Shown piece by piece: positions 1-12,414 of a stretch of DNA of 64,000 nucleotides; position 1 is the stretch's first letter, and each line of letters begins with the position of its first letter. Position numbers and translations under genes: made by a program. This DNA is from Nansenia antarctica (lineage: Eukaryota; Chordata; Actinopteri; Argentiniformes; Microstomatidae). The notes beneath the pieces were generated by a model. It did no database searches and was not told the DNA's origin. It saw nothing but the letters and a program-made list of their open reading frames with translations. The stretch lies in assembly GCA_963989245.1 (NCBI GenBank), contig OZ022342.1, positions 21,249,435 through 21,313,434 on the forward strand, written 5' to 3'.

Positions 1-3000
1 GCGGGGGGGGGGGCCTCGGGGGAGACTTGTGGTGAGTCTGGCTGTTTTTTTAGTGTGAGAGTGGTAGGATCGATAAGGCAACAGGCCTTCAAGGAGGCCA
101 AGTTGAAACCAAGTCCGTTCTATAGTGCTCTGACAAGGGGGCAGCCATCACTCTATTCAGGCGGAGAGAGGGAGGTCAGGGGTCGGATAGAGGTGCACAT
201 AGTGGGCGGTGAGGTAAAGTACTATTTATCTTCATTACCTTGGATTTGGCACATTTTATTAAATCCCTGACCCTCTCTCAGCTGCCTCTCGCCCCGGCCC
301 TCGCTGTTGAGAGTGATACATCATAAATGGGGAGGCTGCGAGTGATGGCATCCTCTCCTGACAAGATTACCTACTGCTTTCCAAGGCCTCAGTTGATACG
401 GCCACAGTGGTGACTCTGCTAAATGTGCTTCATCCCACTGGAGATTACGAGGAGAGCGATGAGAGGGACCGTCACCCTCTGAAAAAGGCTGATAAGTCCT
501 GCTGAAGAACCTGCTCATCTAATCCTTATCTAACACCAACAAGCTATAGACAGGGTCTGCTGGGCCCAGGCTACTCCAACTGGCTGAACAGCATCCAAAA
601 GAGCCAATGCTACTGAAAAAAGGCGTGACTAAAGTCAACTCTCTTTTACCCCCTAAATGAGCCACAGGGTTCAGTCTGTAATGATTATACTGTATAAAGC
701 TATGAATATGAATTCAGTATTCCCAAAGAAAGCCCCCTAAAACCAGGCCTGAAAAGGGAAAATATGAAGCACTGAACATACTGTAAGAAATAAAACGATT
801 TGCACATGGAGAGCTGGAGAAATAGCAGTATTCAATTGTCCTGTAGGCTCCACCCAGGAGGCAGAGCAAGCCAGACAGAGGCAGAGAGAGGCAGGGAAAA
901 GGCATCTCTGCGCCAAGCCCGGAAAAGGGGCATTCTGGCATAATGACTCATTTACAATTGACAAGCTGAAGGAAAGCGAAACTAATTATGACAGCGCACA
1001 GACGCTGAATAGCCCTTGATGAAGTTAATCACCGGTAATCCAAAAAACAGGTGTTGAACATTTTCTATCCCTCCTCGAGAATTACAGGATGATCAGAATT
1101 CTAGAGCATGCAGTTTAATTGAATGGGAAGTCCACTGCCTCCCCCACCCTAAACACACGCTGTGAGAAAACGATCTTCACATTCCCATGAATGACAGGCT
1201 TTCTCTCCTCATGGTGAGTTAAGAGACTATATAGAGTGATACCAGCATGCTAGTGATGTAAAGAAACAAAGCTAAAAGCTTTCGACTGGGATAAAATATT
1301 GACAGTGTCAGTTTTTTTCCCCATCATGTATATTTTTTTCTGAAAGTAGGAATGTCCATCTCTTCCATCTCAGTCCCATATTCCTGGAAACAAGAACATC
1401 TGTGAAGGCTGGACACTGACGGAGAATCTCTGTTCCTCAATCTAAATTGATTCAGAGAACTTGTAGTAATAAGCAGCCTTTGTCAGGATATATTCCAGCC
1501 TCTGAGCCCTCATCATGCGCAAACCATCAGTAATAATACTCTATTCTTCAGCGACAAGGCGCTGAATGGCTCATTATTCTAATCACAGTTTTTCCTATTT
1601 CGAACAATATTCCAACCAACAGCGGCGTGTTAAAGAGAGCTCCATCAACCAGGAAGGGCTCGTAATTCATTTAATGAGCTGTGCAGGATATATAAAGCAT
1701 CCCCTTCCCCAATCTCCCAGATCCCACTCCAACATGTTAACAGGATGGACATGTTTGGCAGAAGTGAGAGGAGAGTGTGTGAAGTAGAAAAAGCATTGCT
1801 CAAGTTTGCATGGAAAAAGGAATATACTGTATATTTGTCCTGCGTGTCGTTGGCCTTTAATTGCTACAGCATTGCATGCACTAATGGAACCTGTCAAAGG
1901 TTGCTGTGCTCTAAAAATAGTGTGTGCATTAAGTACCTCCTCCGTAGAGTGTTGAGTGGTGAGCGGACGATGCTCCTGTGTTAACGAGGGTGGCTGTTGG
2001 GATACTTTGAGCTCTCACAGTTAAGCACTCACAATTCACAGATCTCATATTAAGCACTAGACAGTAGACCATCACTGCAGAGACTGTTGAGCTGTTTACT
2101 TGAACTATCATAAGACCCAAATAATGCTGTCATTATTAATGGCACTAATCACTGATCTCAGAAACATGATTAATGTACTGCTGTTATGAGACAAACCAAC
2201 ATGTATTCTATTCTGATCATTTGCCTAGACAATGGATTTATCTAAACAATGTGTCTTCAGTTGGACAGTGGAACGTGTCAGACATGGTTATGGCAAAGTT
2301 ATGATGGTTGGCCAAGTAAAGTCTTAATTCACCATTAAATAGAGGAGACATCAGGCATGAATAGAACATACTATACATTGATGAAGGATCCGTCTGATAT
2401 TTAAATTCAACATTTCCATATTGTCTCATGGGACGACTGTAATACAAAGATAGGGAATGTGTTGATGCAGGAGAAAAAAAAGCATTATAGTTGGTACTCA
2501 ATATGCAATACGCCAAGCTTTCAGACAAATAACCAATGGGTTCATACAGTGTGGAATTTGCAATTCATAGGGTCTTATTCATAAAGCCTTTGATGGGATC
2601 TCTGTGTAGAGAGCCTGAACAGTGCATGGCATTTAGCTTATGTTATTTACATGATATTACTGAAACTGCAAAGGATGGATCGACAGAGTACTTTTTGCAT
2701 AGATTGCTGCAGCTGAAGTTGATACCTGCCTGTGAATTCTGTGGTAATGAAACAACCGAAAAAATTAAAACTAAAATCATGGATCTGCTGGTTGGAGCAT
2801 ATTGGTTAGATATTCACCTCAGCTCCATATTATATATATTCACCATATGTTTTCAGATTTCTCATAAAGAAATTATGGCTAAATTCAGGAGGAGAATATA
2901 CAATCAACACAAATACTGCTTCATATCAATACTGTATTATATTCAATACAAAATCAATACAAATAAAGCTTTCTATCAATAGTGCATTAAGTTTACCATG

Positions 3001-4642
3001 ACTTTTAAGATGTTTAAGGTTTTGTTTATCATAGATACACTACAAATCAGACAAGGGAGACTGAGTGGGATGCCATACTAGAAAATAAAGAAATAATCAC
3101 AGGGCAAATGGGTTGAAAGGCGCTTCCTGCAGAAGCACTCAACTGTGTCAAACAGCTCGGTCAGTAATCTTCAGTGATTCCTGAGGATTACAGTCTCATT
3201 ACCTAGCAGCGTCTGCCATATGGACCTGACCACACAAGCCAGCTGAGTTGCATCAAAGATTGTTTATAATGAGACGGTTGAGTGGCTCGAAATCTAATGG
3301 TACCCAATCCAATGTGAAACCCACTGCAGACACGTGCAGAGTTTTGTCAGTGATATCTGGTAATATACATTTGTGAAAGTAGCTGGATAAGGAAGTGGGA
3401 AGATAGGCCTATCTTAATTGTGATGGTATTCGTCAGAATCGGAGGGCAGAGGATCTCGCCAGACTGCGCATGTGCGTATCAGTCACTCTCCTTCAATAAA
3501 GTAATTGTTTTGCAATTATGTTTAATTAACATGCTCTGTGCGGCGAAAATATCGTAAAACCCTGGACATTACACACGTTTAGCTCAAATCAATAAGGACA
3601 ATGTTATTAGTCAATATATTAGATAGATATGAATAAACAACGAATATAGTCCTATTTCACTGCATTGGAAATCCAGCCCAGTCCATATTTTATACAGACA
3701 ACGGACGGAAATGGATGCTGAGTGAACCCCTACCCCTTGGCTAGTCTTATCTCTGTGGTACATTAAATACATTCTGCCACATCCCAGTAAATTGTTTGAC
3801 AATTAATTGCTTGCTAAAGTATTGGATTGAATTGTGCTTTTCAGCGCGTTTTACTAAGCCTTGGGGTCGGGTTAAGACAAAGTAATTCAGGCATACATTA
3901 CAATTAATAATTTGAACTTGGATTGAAAGCACTTGAAGTGGGGTTTCAAAAACCAAAGCAAACTTGGATAAACAATGGTAAGCCTGTATGCTAATTCACT
4001 CCAGACAGGTTTTAGGAACAATGAATCATAACAATGAATCATGGCTAATAAGTTTTCTGAGGAAACTGTAGTATGGAATGTAGGCCTAGTTAAGTTGATA
4101 TCAATCATATACGGGTCTCTTTTCTATTTCATTTAATCGTTTATCAGACCTAAATCAAAAATGAGTATATGGTTATATCAGTATTCATATACGGTTAACA
4201 CAACTGTAATCCTATTTTGAAAGATCGATATTGATGCTGATTGATAACGTCTAAAAGAGTGAAACTGTGCACTATAGGCTATTCTAAAGTACAGTAGTCA
4301 CTGTGCTTTAATAGTAACGATGGTCTGACGGTTGTGTTGACATTTATGTTTCAGCTTTTCAAGTGATTTAAGTTGCTTTATCCTAGATTATTAGACAAAG
4401 ACGACCATGCGAGGCCATTATATCCAAAGAGGACAGTTCCAAAATACAGGCCTTTTGTAAATTGACTTACTGCATGCCTTTATAAATATATTAAGTGCAC
4501 TAAACACACTTGTAGATTTGATGTCAGGAACTGTGTGGCACGGTACTACGCGGAGCTGGGGGCAGGTCGCAAATAGTCGACTGAATCAGATTGGCATTAT
4601 CTCCCCCAAAATACATAACGTATAACATAATCAAGTTCTTAC
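1..4642 (-). other. SEZ6 first intron (inferred); no exon recognised
   Basis: This stretch lies downstream (minus strand) of the signal-peptide exon that ends at 4643 and is read as part of its first intron. I find no further exon with CUB or Sushi cysteine patterns and no recognisable transposon. It is AT-rich, mostly unique-looking DNA. Two patches, about 920-1040 and 1500-1600, have the AT-rich, homeodomain-like look of conserved non-coding sequence, but this is only an impression without an alignment. Short reading frames here have no features of real genes. Confidence 0.4.
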
Positions 4643-4727
4643 CTTGTCCGTGTATTTTTGACACCGCAGCAGCGAGAATCAACACCGTAACGAGGAGGTT
4701 TAATTGGTAGTCTCTTCTCATACACAT
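4643..4727 (-). CDS. sez6: SEZ6 first coding exon (signal peptide), partial gene
   Basis: Encodes 28 residues plus one base of a split codon, ending at a consensus donor (CAAG|GTAAGA read on the minus strand). The peptide starts MCMRRDYQLN and continues with a Leu/Val/Ala-rich core (LLVTVLILAAAV), then SKIHGQ: a classical secretory signal sequence. Two in-frame ATGs occur (4727 and 4721); the second is an equally plausible start. SEZ6 is a neuronal type-I membrane protein with CUB and Sushi domains that acts in dendrite and synapse development. The sequence alone does not name the gene. The call rests on position and orientation (head-to-head with PIPOX, followed by MYO18A, as I recall for human 17q11.2) and on a REST site just upstream, which fits a neuron-restricted gene. 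Remaining exons are not in the window. Confidence 0.66.
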
Positions 4728-4971
4728 GTCTACTGAAGTCGAAGTCGCTCTCCGCTCACAGAATACGTCCTTGCATTAAATACTTTCCAGACCAAAACAA
4801 GCAAATGGATAATAAAATATCGTTTAGATCTGTGAATACACAACACAAAGGCGTGGTGCTCTTACACTTATTGAGCAAGTCGAGCAGTGAGGAGATTGGA
4901 CAGGTATCAACTGAAATGCAGAGCCCGTTTAATTTCAACGCTCTGTAAGCGGATTGCTGGCTCTGTGTGCT

Positions 4972-4994
4972 GTCAGCACCTTGAAGACAGCACG
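4972..4994 (+). promoter_or_regulatory. degenerate second RE1-like pair of half-sites
   Basis: GTCAGCACC (8/9 to the left RE1 half) is followed after four bases by AGACAGCACG (partial match to the right half). It ends 10 bp before the near-consensus RE1. Spacing is two bases longer than canonical. It may be a weak auxiliary REST site or a decayed duplicate; evidence is by eye only. Confidence 0.35.
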
Positions 4995-5004
4995 CCGCTG
5001 ACGC

Positions 5005-5025
5005 TTCAGCACCATGGACAGCTCC
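5005..5025 (+). promoter_or_regulatory. RE1/NRSE silencer site for REST
   Basis: The 21-mer reads TTCAGCACC, then AT, then GGACAGCTCC. The classical RE1 is TTCAGCACC-AC-GGACAGCGCC, so 19 of 21 positions match, and both half-sites and their spacing are intact. REST binds this element to silence neuronal genes in non-neuronal cells. The site lies about 280 bp upstream of the start codon of the minus-strand signal-peptide exon, in the expected promoter or 5' UTR. Orientation does not matter for RE1. Confidence 0.85.
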
Positions 5026-7264
5026 TAGCGTCAGCAAGCGGTACAACTTCCGCTCTCACGAAAAGTTAGTAGCCTAGTCCGTATAATATAGGCTTCTGTT
5101 GTAGAATGTGCATTTCTAATGTCCGACAAAATTACCACTAAACTGGTTTTTCTAACTTTCAATAGTTATGACCTAAAGCAAATATTGGAATTATATGTGA
5201 GAACACGAGGATGACATGAGGATATAATATGCCATGGTACCGTTCAATAATTATTGGGGGGAGGGTTATTGAACACACGAGAGGGTAGTCCGTTGGCAGT
5301 TTTGTAGGTTTTTCTATATAATGTATTCCATCCAAGCCAACTTTTCCATTCTGTTTGCATTCGCCTCTCCTATCGAGTTTGTCCCGCAGCGTTTAGGCAA
5401 GTGGAAGTTAGTAGGGGGGGGGTGTAGAAAGGTGGAAGAGATGCACAACTACAAAGACGAAGAACTTATGTGCAACTTTTTTCATTTCGTTGAGATGATG
5501 TTCTCTGATTTGAAAAAGAGTTGTTGTTGAATTGTGATCAGGAGAAATGTTCAGTTATGAGACGTGTGTAGTGGGGGGCCTGAGTGCAGGGGGGCGGTGT
5601 CATATCAGATAGTGTTCCCTTGTCAGATAGTGTTCCCGATCTGACAGAAAGTACGTTATTAAGAATAAACTAATGAAAATGATTGTTTTTACAATGGTAG
5701 TGGCTTACACTTGGTCCTCCAAAGCAGTTTTGTGATTACGGATACCATGAACATGATTTATGACTAAACTTGTAATTATAATTAATGACCACTTCAGTAA
5801 GGATTGTCAATCACGTTATATATTTTTTTCACCCAAAGCACTTTAGAAGTATGAATATAATTATGTATTCAAAATATGCATATTTTTCCATGTATTCATC
5901 TGTAAGACGTTGCTGATGCTTACAGATCTCACACTATCGATTGCATAGTATCTCACATCATTAAAGTCAAAGATTTAGATTTATAGCTTGGTGCTTAATT
6001 TAAAAATTGCGATAACATCAATTCATGTTCTTCTGAATACAATAACTTATCTTAAAAGATAAAATGCATGAAAACACTTGGAATGCAATGGTGAGATGTT
6101 AAGCAATCATCAATGAAAACCATGCACAATAAATAGGAACACCACCTGATATGTGAATACATTCTACACCCCTATTGAACGGTCCACATGATTTTGTTTT
6201 TGTAATGATACCATATTCCATATTGCCATTCCCCACTCAGTGAATACTGTAAGGGGGACCATATAGTCAATAAAGAGTAACATTCATAAATGATAGTATA
6301 GGAGCAGCAGACTTAATATGAATGATACATGATTGTCGACTAAAACCCTGTAGCCTCTCAATCTTGACGGTGGTTGACTATAGTAGCAATGATGAAACAA
6401 TGGTGAAATTCGGCATTTTAAAGCAGCTTGGCAGTATATACAGTAAATACTGACATAATTTGTTTCAATATACAGTATTTATACAGTATGATCTGAACCT
6501 GGAACACTTCTTTTCAAGCCCCTTTGGGTTTGATGTACTTAGATTTCATGTGTAGCTGCCTATAACGTCTCTGGTCTGACTCTGAATATGGAGTTGGATG
6601 GCTTAACACTTGAGATGAGAATTGGAGTTTCATGTTTCTCTGTGCTGAGCTCTGACAGCATGTGGGAGCCATCATTACACTGTATGTGCTTAGCCTCAGC
6701 GCTCCCAGCTATCGTTTCAGTGATGTAGCTCAGTAGGCAGATAAAGTGTTGCAGGAGCTGAAACAGTGTGCAGAACACACACATACACAGCTACAGGTAA
6801 GTCAGCTGCCACACTACCAGACAGAGCAAGAATAATCAATTCCTGAGAAACAGAAATAGAGTAATACACAAAATGAAAGAATGACACTGAACAAGAGAAG
6901 CCCCACAGCCCCACAATTATGCAAGCATTAGAAACTTACAAATGGATGTTATTTAGACGTTCTGCATAACCTGAGACACGCTAAATCGCACTAAATCATA
7001 ATTGACAGTGAAACATGCTTTCCTTGTCTGTTAACTGCAGCCATTTGTCTATTCTAGTCACCCTCTTACACATGGCATAGAAGCCAAGGTGTGATGTGTC
7101 ATGACTAGGCATTGCCTTCACACACTGTCACATCTCTACAGAGTCTGCTCACTAAGGCCTCGCTGGCTGGGATTCTCCTTGCTGGCTGGGATTCTCTGGG
7201 ACTTATGTATATTTCATTTCCCTTGGCTAACGGTAATGTATGTAAATTGAATGTCATGGTAATT

Positions 7265-7374
7265 TCAGACACTCCTCTGTCTCTGTCTCTTTGTCTGTCT
7301 CTCCTTTTTCCCCTTCTCTTTCTACTTTTCTTCCTCTCATTCTCATTATCTCTCCCTCTCCTTCCGGGCTCTCC

Positions 7375-7409
<35 letters not shown>

Positions 7410-7445
7410 GCTTTCTTTCTCTACCGCTCTCTCCGTCTCTCCCTG
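7265..7445 (+). repeat. pyrimidine-rich tract with (CTTT)n
   Basis: A (CT)-rich low-complexity stretch with an embedded (TTTC)n run around 7375-7420. Reading frames that cross it (Ser/Leu/Phe-rich) are artefacts. Confidence 0.85.
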
Positions 7446-7446
7446 T

Positions 7447-7730
7447 CTCCCTGAATATATTTGGAGTGAGTGAGTGAAGCCTGTCTATCTAGCTAAGTTA
7501 ATTTAATCGTGTTTATCATCACAGTGTTGCTGGTAGTTGTTGTTGCTGGTAGGATTTGTTGTTGTGGCTCTCCGGCCTACACTCCTGGACCCTAGTTTTT
7601 ATTGAAAGCTACCTGTTTTTAAGTCAATTGCTCTCAGTTTACAGTAGGAGGCCCCCGAAACATGTTTAGTCCCTGCTCACCTCTGACATTGTCTGAATAC
7701 ATTTGGAGTGAGTGAGTGAAACCTGTCCGG
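7447..7730 (+). repeat. 35-bp direct repeat pair
   Basis: The motif CTGAATA(T/C)ATTTGGAG followed by GTGAGTGAGTGAA(G/A)CCTGTC occurs near 7450 and again near 7691, about 241 bp apart. The pair lies just before the LINE remnant and may be its duplicated 5' leader, or an unrelated local duplication. Confidence 0.6.
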
Positions 7731-8019
7731 TCATTCATTGATCATTAGGGGGCCAGGGGCTGCAACCCTGCTAGTCATCAGCAATTACAGAATCTGCATT
7801 TCTATCCATCTGGTAAAAGAGCGGCAGCCCCTGTGACAGCCTCCTGACACGAGGACGAAGAAGTCAAACTGTGGAGTCCATCGAGGATGGCCTGAGAAGA
7901 AGGCCAAACTATTAAGTATATTATTCTATTTGATTCTTTTTTCACTACTCTGAGTGTATTGAGCCTCCATCTACACTTGTAATGCCCACTAACCCTCTAT
8001 CTCTATACCGGCAAATATC

Positions 8020-9620
8020 ACAGTGTGGTTTCGCCCATTCCTGTTATTTCATCCCTCAAGAGGACTCATCAATGCTACACCTCTGCTAGCAACCATTCAT
8101 AATCTTCCCACCATGCTCAACTGTCCACGACCTCACTGTCACGGGAAGACTTTGGAACTGCCAGGCAGCAGTCCGGAAAGCAGAGGCTATCTCAGCCTAC
8201 GCCGGCTTCATGTCCCTCCACTTCCTGGCTCTCACAGAGACAAGGATTACACCGGACAACATCTATCAGCTTGGCCACTTCTTAGAAGGGATGGATGTCC
8301 TTCTCAGCTTCTTCCCTGAGGACGGCACACCGCTCTCACTACCGGGTAACTTCACCATCCAGTCAGAGAAGCTTCTGCTTCTGTATTGTTTCTCCTGAGA
8401 AATCTACTACCCCCCTGTACTGTTTCTCCTGTGTCATAAGGTCCAAGCCTGAGCATAGATTACTTTTTCCTGCTATGACTAGTGGATAGATGATTCACTT
8501 GCTTAGTCAAATGCATTGATTGTAAGTCGCTTTGGAATAAGGTATCTGCTAAATGCCCAAAAAGTAAAAATGTATACCAAATCTCTTGGCTCGATAATTT
8601 CTCCTATCACTGCTACGCAGATGACACTCAACCCTTTCTCTCTTTCCCCCCCTCTGACTCATAGGTGGCAACTGTGCGTGTCTTGCAGACATTTCTGTTT
8701 GGATGTCAGCCCACCACCTCAAGCTCTACCTTAACAAGACTGAGCTGCTCTTCCTCCCTGGGAAAGCCTGCCCTCTCCAAAACTTCTCCATCACAGTAGA
8801 GAACTCTACTGTGACCTCCTCCCTGACAGCCAAGAATCTCAGGGTGATCTTTGAAAACCACTTATCCTGTGCGGTGACATTACAGCGAATGCACGTTCCT
8901 GTAGATTCTTCCTCTACAAGTTCAGAAGGATACGTTCGTTCCTCACGAGAGAAGCAGCACAACTCTTGGTCTGGACACTTGTGATCTCCCGCCTTGACTA
9001 CGGCAATGCACTCTTGGCCGGGCTCCCCGTCTCCACCATCAGAACTCTGCAGCTCATCAAGAATGCTCAAGTTCTCCCATGTCAACCCCCTTCCTTCGCT
9101 CTCTTCACTGGCTCCCGGTAGCAGCTCGCATCAGATTCAAGTCCCGGGTGCTTGTCTTCCGGGCGGCAAAGTGAGCCACCCTTCACTACTTGCAAGCAAT
9201 GGTTAGCCCCCAAACCCCTGCCCGCTCTTCCACCTCAGCTGGCCATCTGACACAGCCGCCTCAGTCATGCTACTCGGTCACAGCTTTTCACTGTGCTGGT
9301 GCCCCCGCTGGTGGAACGGGCTTCCCACTGCTGTCAGGACTGCAGTGTCACTACATATCTTCCGCCATAGATTGAAGACCCATCTCTTCAGGCTACATCT
9401 TAACTGTCCCTCCTCTTCATCCCCACTACCCCCTGTACAGTTTCTTTACTATAAATAAATAAATTAAAATTAAAATAATAATTCTTCCTTCTTCTAGCAT
9501 TGTGACTGCCAATGGCCCCTGGTCCTATGCAATGACTGATGGTTAGATGACTTCAATTACTTAACTCGTTAAAAACATTTGTTTATCGTCAAAAGGCGTC
9601 GCCAAATGCCCAACATTTTT
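8020..9620 (+). mobile_element. L2-type LINE remnant (endonuclease and reverse transcriptase fragments)
   Basis: About 8200-8270 encodes an APE-like endonuclease fragment (AYAGFMSLHFLALTET, a frequent fish L2 motif). A short 3'-end-like sequence follows (8519-8560: GTAAGTCGCTTTGG, then TCTGCTAAATG). From 8604 the reverse transcriptase C-terminal half resumes: the catalytic YADD box is at 8614-8625, then MSAHHLKLYLNKTELLFLPG, ISRLDYGNALLAG and THLFRLHLN in changing frames. A second tail-like sequence lies at 9580-9615. Frame changes, stops and the internal join make it a dead, rearranged copy, or two copies side by side. The 8703-8984 reading frame is part of it, not a host gene. Confidence 0.85.
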
Positions 9621-10517
9621 TATGTAGGCTAATGTAAATTTCTCTGTCTCTCTACCTCTCCCTTTTTATCCCCCTCTCTACAGTATATCTCCCTCTGTCT
9701 CTCTCTCTTCACCTCCCTCTGCCTTTCCCACCCGCTCTATCACAGCTGAAGCACAGACGGCAGGCCCAGGTTCTAACTGTGTGGCCCTCCATCAGTGAAG
9801 CTCACTGGCCTAGTTAGGCAGCCCAGAGGTCTCCCTCTGAGCCAGACGTTTGCAACCAAGCGTTCATTCTGTTAACGGGCAGGCAGCCAGGGGAGCTAAT
9901 GAAAATCAAGCCTGTGAAATTAAATGACCAATGCCTTCGAGGTAATGAGGCACATATCGGTGGTCAGCCATACAAGCATTACGGTAATTTTAGATGCCGT
10001 GATTTTAAAAAAACATCTTGAGACAATCATGTTAAGGGCTTTCATGGTAGATGCAGCTGACCAACAAGTGCTGTAAACACAGTCCAAGGCTTGAGGTGTT
10101 TAACTGTAGTCTACTGTACAGTAAGTCCCTCAGCCAAACAAGACTGGTTTCTGTCACATGCTCTCAGTGGACTTCTTACCACCCATACAGAATAACACAC
10201 CTCCATGTAGTAGCTGTGGGATTTCTTAAAAGCAAGCTTGGGTCATCAGCTTTGAAGCAGTGAATTGTCAGCATTTAGGGCATTGTGCAGAAATCTATTG
10301 GCTTTAATTTACCAATCATGGATGCTTTATTCTGACTTCTTTGAATTTAAAGGTGGAAATCGGGGGTTTGAACAACAGCAAAGGTGTGACCCCACCACCT
10401 TATTTTGGGTAAATGTGACAGGGGCTGGTAAGGTCATTTTTGGTAAGGCTTTTTTACAGATACAAATTATGTGTCATACATTCAAAATGTAAAATGATGT
10501 GTGCGACTTGAGAATTG

Positions 10518-10555
10518 CCGACATGCGGACGTTTTCACCAGACTGTGTCACATGT
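10518..10555 (+). repeat. 38-bp dispersed repeat, copy 1
   Basis: Starts CCGACATGCGGAC and ends TCACATGT. It matches 12377-12414 at about 32 of 38 positions. The second copy sits directly beside the long hairpin at 12.16-12.38 kb, so both may belong to one unnamed repeat family. Confidence 0.6.
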
Positions 10556-11267
10556 GACAGGGTCTGATGAAAAAGTCCCCAAGTAGGGCAAGGCCATTTT
10601 TCAGTTTTTTTTTTACAGATTATAAAAGGGCAGATTGTAAGCTTTCAAATGATGTGTCATACATTGAAACAAGTTGAAGAAGTTATGCATATTTGAATCT
10701 TGATAACCCCCCCCCCTAATACCCCTCAATTAACGAAGAAAGTCAGCCTCAAAGTTTTCAGACACTTTTCACAGGCAGGTAATGGGTGGGAACAATAGCT
10801 GATTAACTCCACCCCCAACAACACCCCCGGGACAACCATTCCCCCATTACACTACCTGTCATTATTTACCTGTCATCTGTCAGTGGGGTTGTCAGCTAAC
10901 CCTCATGAAACAAACTTGCAGGACTGACATGTTTAAATTGCTAAATAATAATAATAATAATGATTCATTATTTTGTATTGTCATGTGTGCCAAAAGTTTA
11001 TTATATCTCATTATACAAGTACAAGAGAGTAAAATTCGTACTCTTCAGAGCAATACAATAATACAAAAAAAGATGATGTTGTGTCCGTGTGTATGCATTT
11101 ATCATTATAGTCCATAATACATTTAGTGAGACTTTGGTTAAGTCCATCCCATCCCATCTGGGCATTAAAGCTGTAATAAAAATAGAAGACAGTACATTTA
11201 AAATGATTGCCCACTGTTACCAACACACCATTTTTACGAAATACGACTACGTTCATAAAATATAAGT

Positions 11268-11372
11268 GCTAATTAGATTAGATTACATTCAAATTTATTG
11301 TCATCGCAGAGTACAAGTATTATATGAAATGCAGTTAAGCATCCAACCAGAAGTGCAAATAGAGATATAAAA
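11268..11372 (-). mobile_element. non-LTR retrotransposon 3' end (antisense)
   Basis: Read on the minus strand this ends ACTTGTACTCTGCGATGACAATAAA and then TTGAATGTAATC with a TAATC-type tail. This is the ending I know from many fish LINE copies. Severely 5'-truncated; only about 100 bp are recognisable. Confidence 0.6.
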
Positions 11373-11599
11373 ACATTAGGAATTAGGGTTATGGTCAGTG
11401 TTAGGGTTAGGGTTAGTTAGATTACATAGAAATGTGGGAACATTGGGCTGTGGGAACATAGACACGTGCCCCCATAACCACGGTCATCTCTCTAACAAAG
11501 CTTGCTAGCTAGCTAACAAGATAACACCTGCTTGGCTAGCCTAGAAGGCATACACACAGCTTAGTAAATAACATAATTATAATGTAACTCACACTTACC

Positions 11600-12080
11600 A
11601 AAAACAAAGCAGAAGGTATGTCGACAGACCACAGTCCCGTGAATAGTATGTTGATCGACAACTGTTTAGAGGAACCCATGGTTTTTGACACCAGACACAA
11701 CAGCCACCGCAGTCAGATACTTTAGAAGGCATGGAGTTACTTCAGAATAGTTCAACCCTGGAATTATATTCACCTGACTCATTGAAGCCCTAATGAGTAA
11801 ATCACCTTGGTCTGGGCCTTAGTAATCATCTTCTCAAAAAGGTAACAAAGAATAATTCAAAAGGGTTCCCAAACTTTTGCACAGGACCCTTTTCCTTTTT
11901 TTTATCATTTAAAAACTCAGACATTTTTAAATAAAGAGAAACCTTGCTTTAAAGTTTGCAGAAACTTAGCATTTAGTGTTCAGGTTTGCTTTCAATCACT
12001 TGGAGATTAATTGTAACAGACATTTAAACCAGGGGTGCCCAATTTTTTCTGCACCCCACTGTATTTAGTGAATGTAAAAC
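11600..12080. mobile_element. probable DNA-transposon or MITE fragment
   Basis: Contains phrases common in fish dispersed repeats: GGGTTCCCAAACTTTTGCAC near 11861 and GGGGTGCCCAATTTTTTCTG near 12034, close to a terminal CACTGTA. No coding potential is visible. The family cannot be named from the sequence alone. Confidence 0.45.
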
Positions 12081-12156
12081 AGTTGGTTATATTGAGTGGG
12101 TTCTCTATCGCTTCTCTATGCAAAAAAACGCAAAAAAAAAGTTTGCTCAGTTTCAC

Positions 12157-12375
12157 AATAGGCTAGGTGCACAATCTCCACTACTTCCTGAAAGGCACCT
12201 GGCATGAACATATCCTGTCTCACTCTATTGGTTTAATTGATTAATCAGCTGTGCACTGTGTGTTCCAACAGTTTACCGCACAGCTGATTAATCAATTAAA
12301 CCAATAGAGTGAGACAGGATATGTTCATGCCAGGTGCCTTTCAGGAAGTAGTGGAGATCGTGCACCTAGCCTATT
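12157..12375. repeat. long near-perfect inverted repeat (98-bp arms)
   Basis: The left arm 12157-12254 is the reverse complement of the right arm 12278-12375, with a single mismatch (A at 12173 opposite C at position 12359 on the plus strand) and a 23-nt loop at 12255-12277. The arms are not simple sequence. So near-perfect a palindrome suggests a recent foldback insertion or palindromic duplication. The RNA would fold into a roughly 98-bp duplex. Confidence 0.95.
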
Positions 12376-12376
12376 C

Positions 12377-12414
12377 CCGACATGCAGACCTTTTCACCAA
12401 GCCGTGACACATGT
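12377..12414 (+). repeat. 38-bp dispersed repeat, copy 2
   Basis: Partner of 10518-10555 with six mismatches. It abuts the right end of the long hairpin with one base between them. Confidence 0.6.

Noticed and set aside
2536..2982. 148-codon plus-strand reading frame
   Set aside because: AT-rich composition, no motif, no upstream or downstream gene signals; length is within chance for such sequence.
8726..9085. 119-codon minus-strand frame
   Set aside because: Antisense of the LINE reverse transcriptase fragment.
11397..11420. TTAGGG-like repeat (interstitial telomere)
   Set aside because: Only about three units with imperfections; too short to call a telomeric block.
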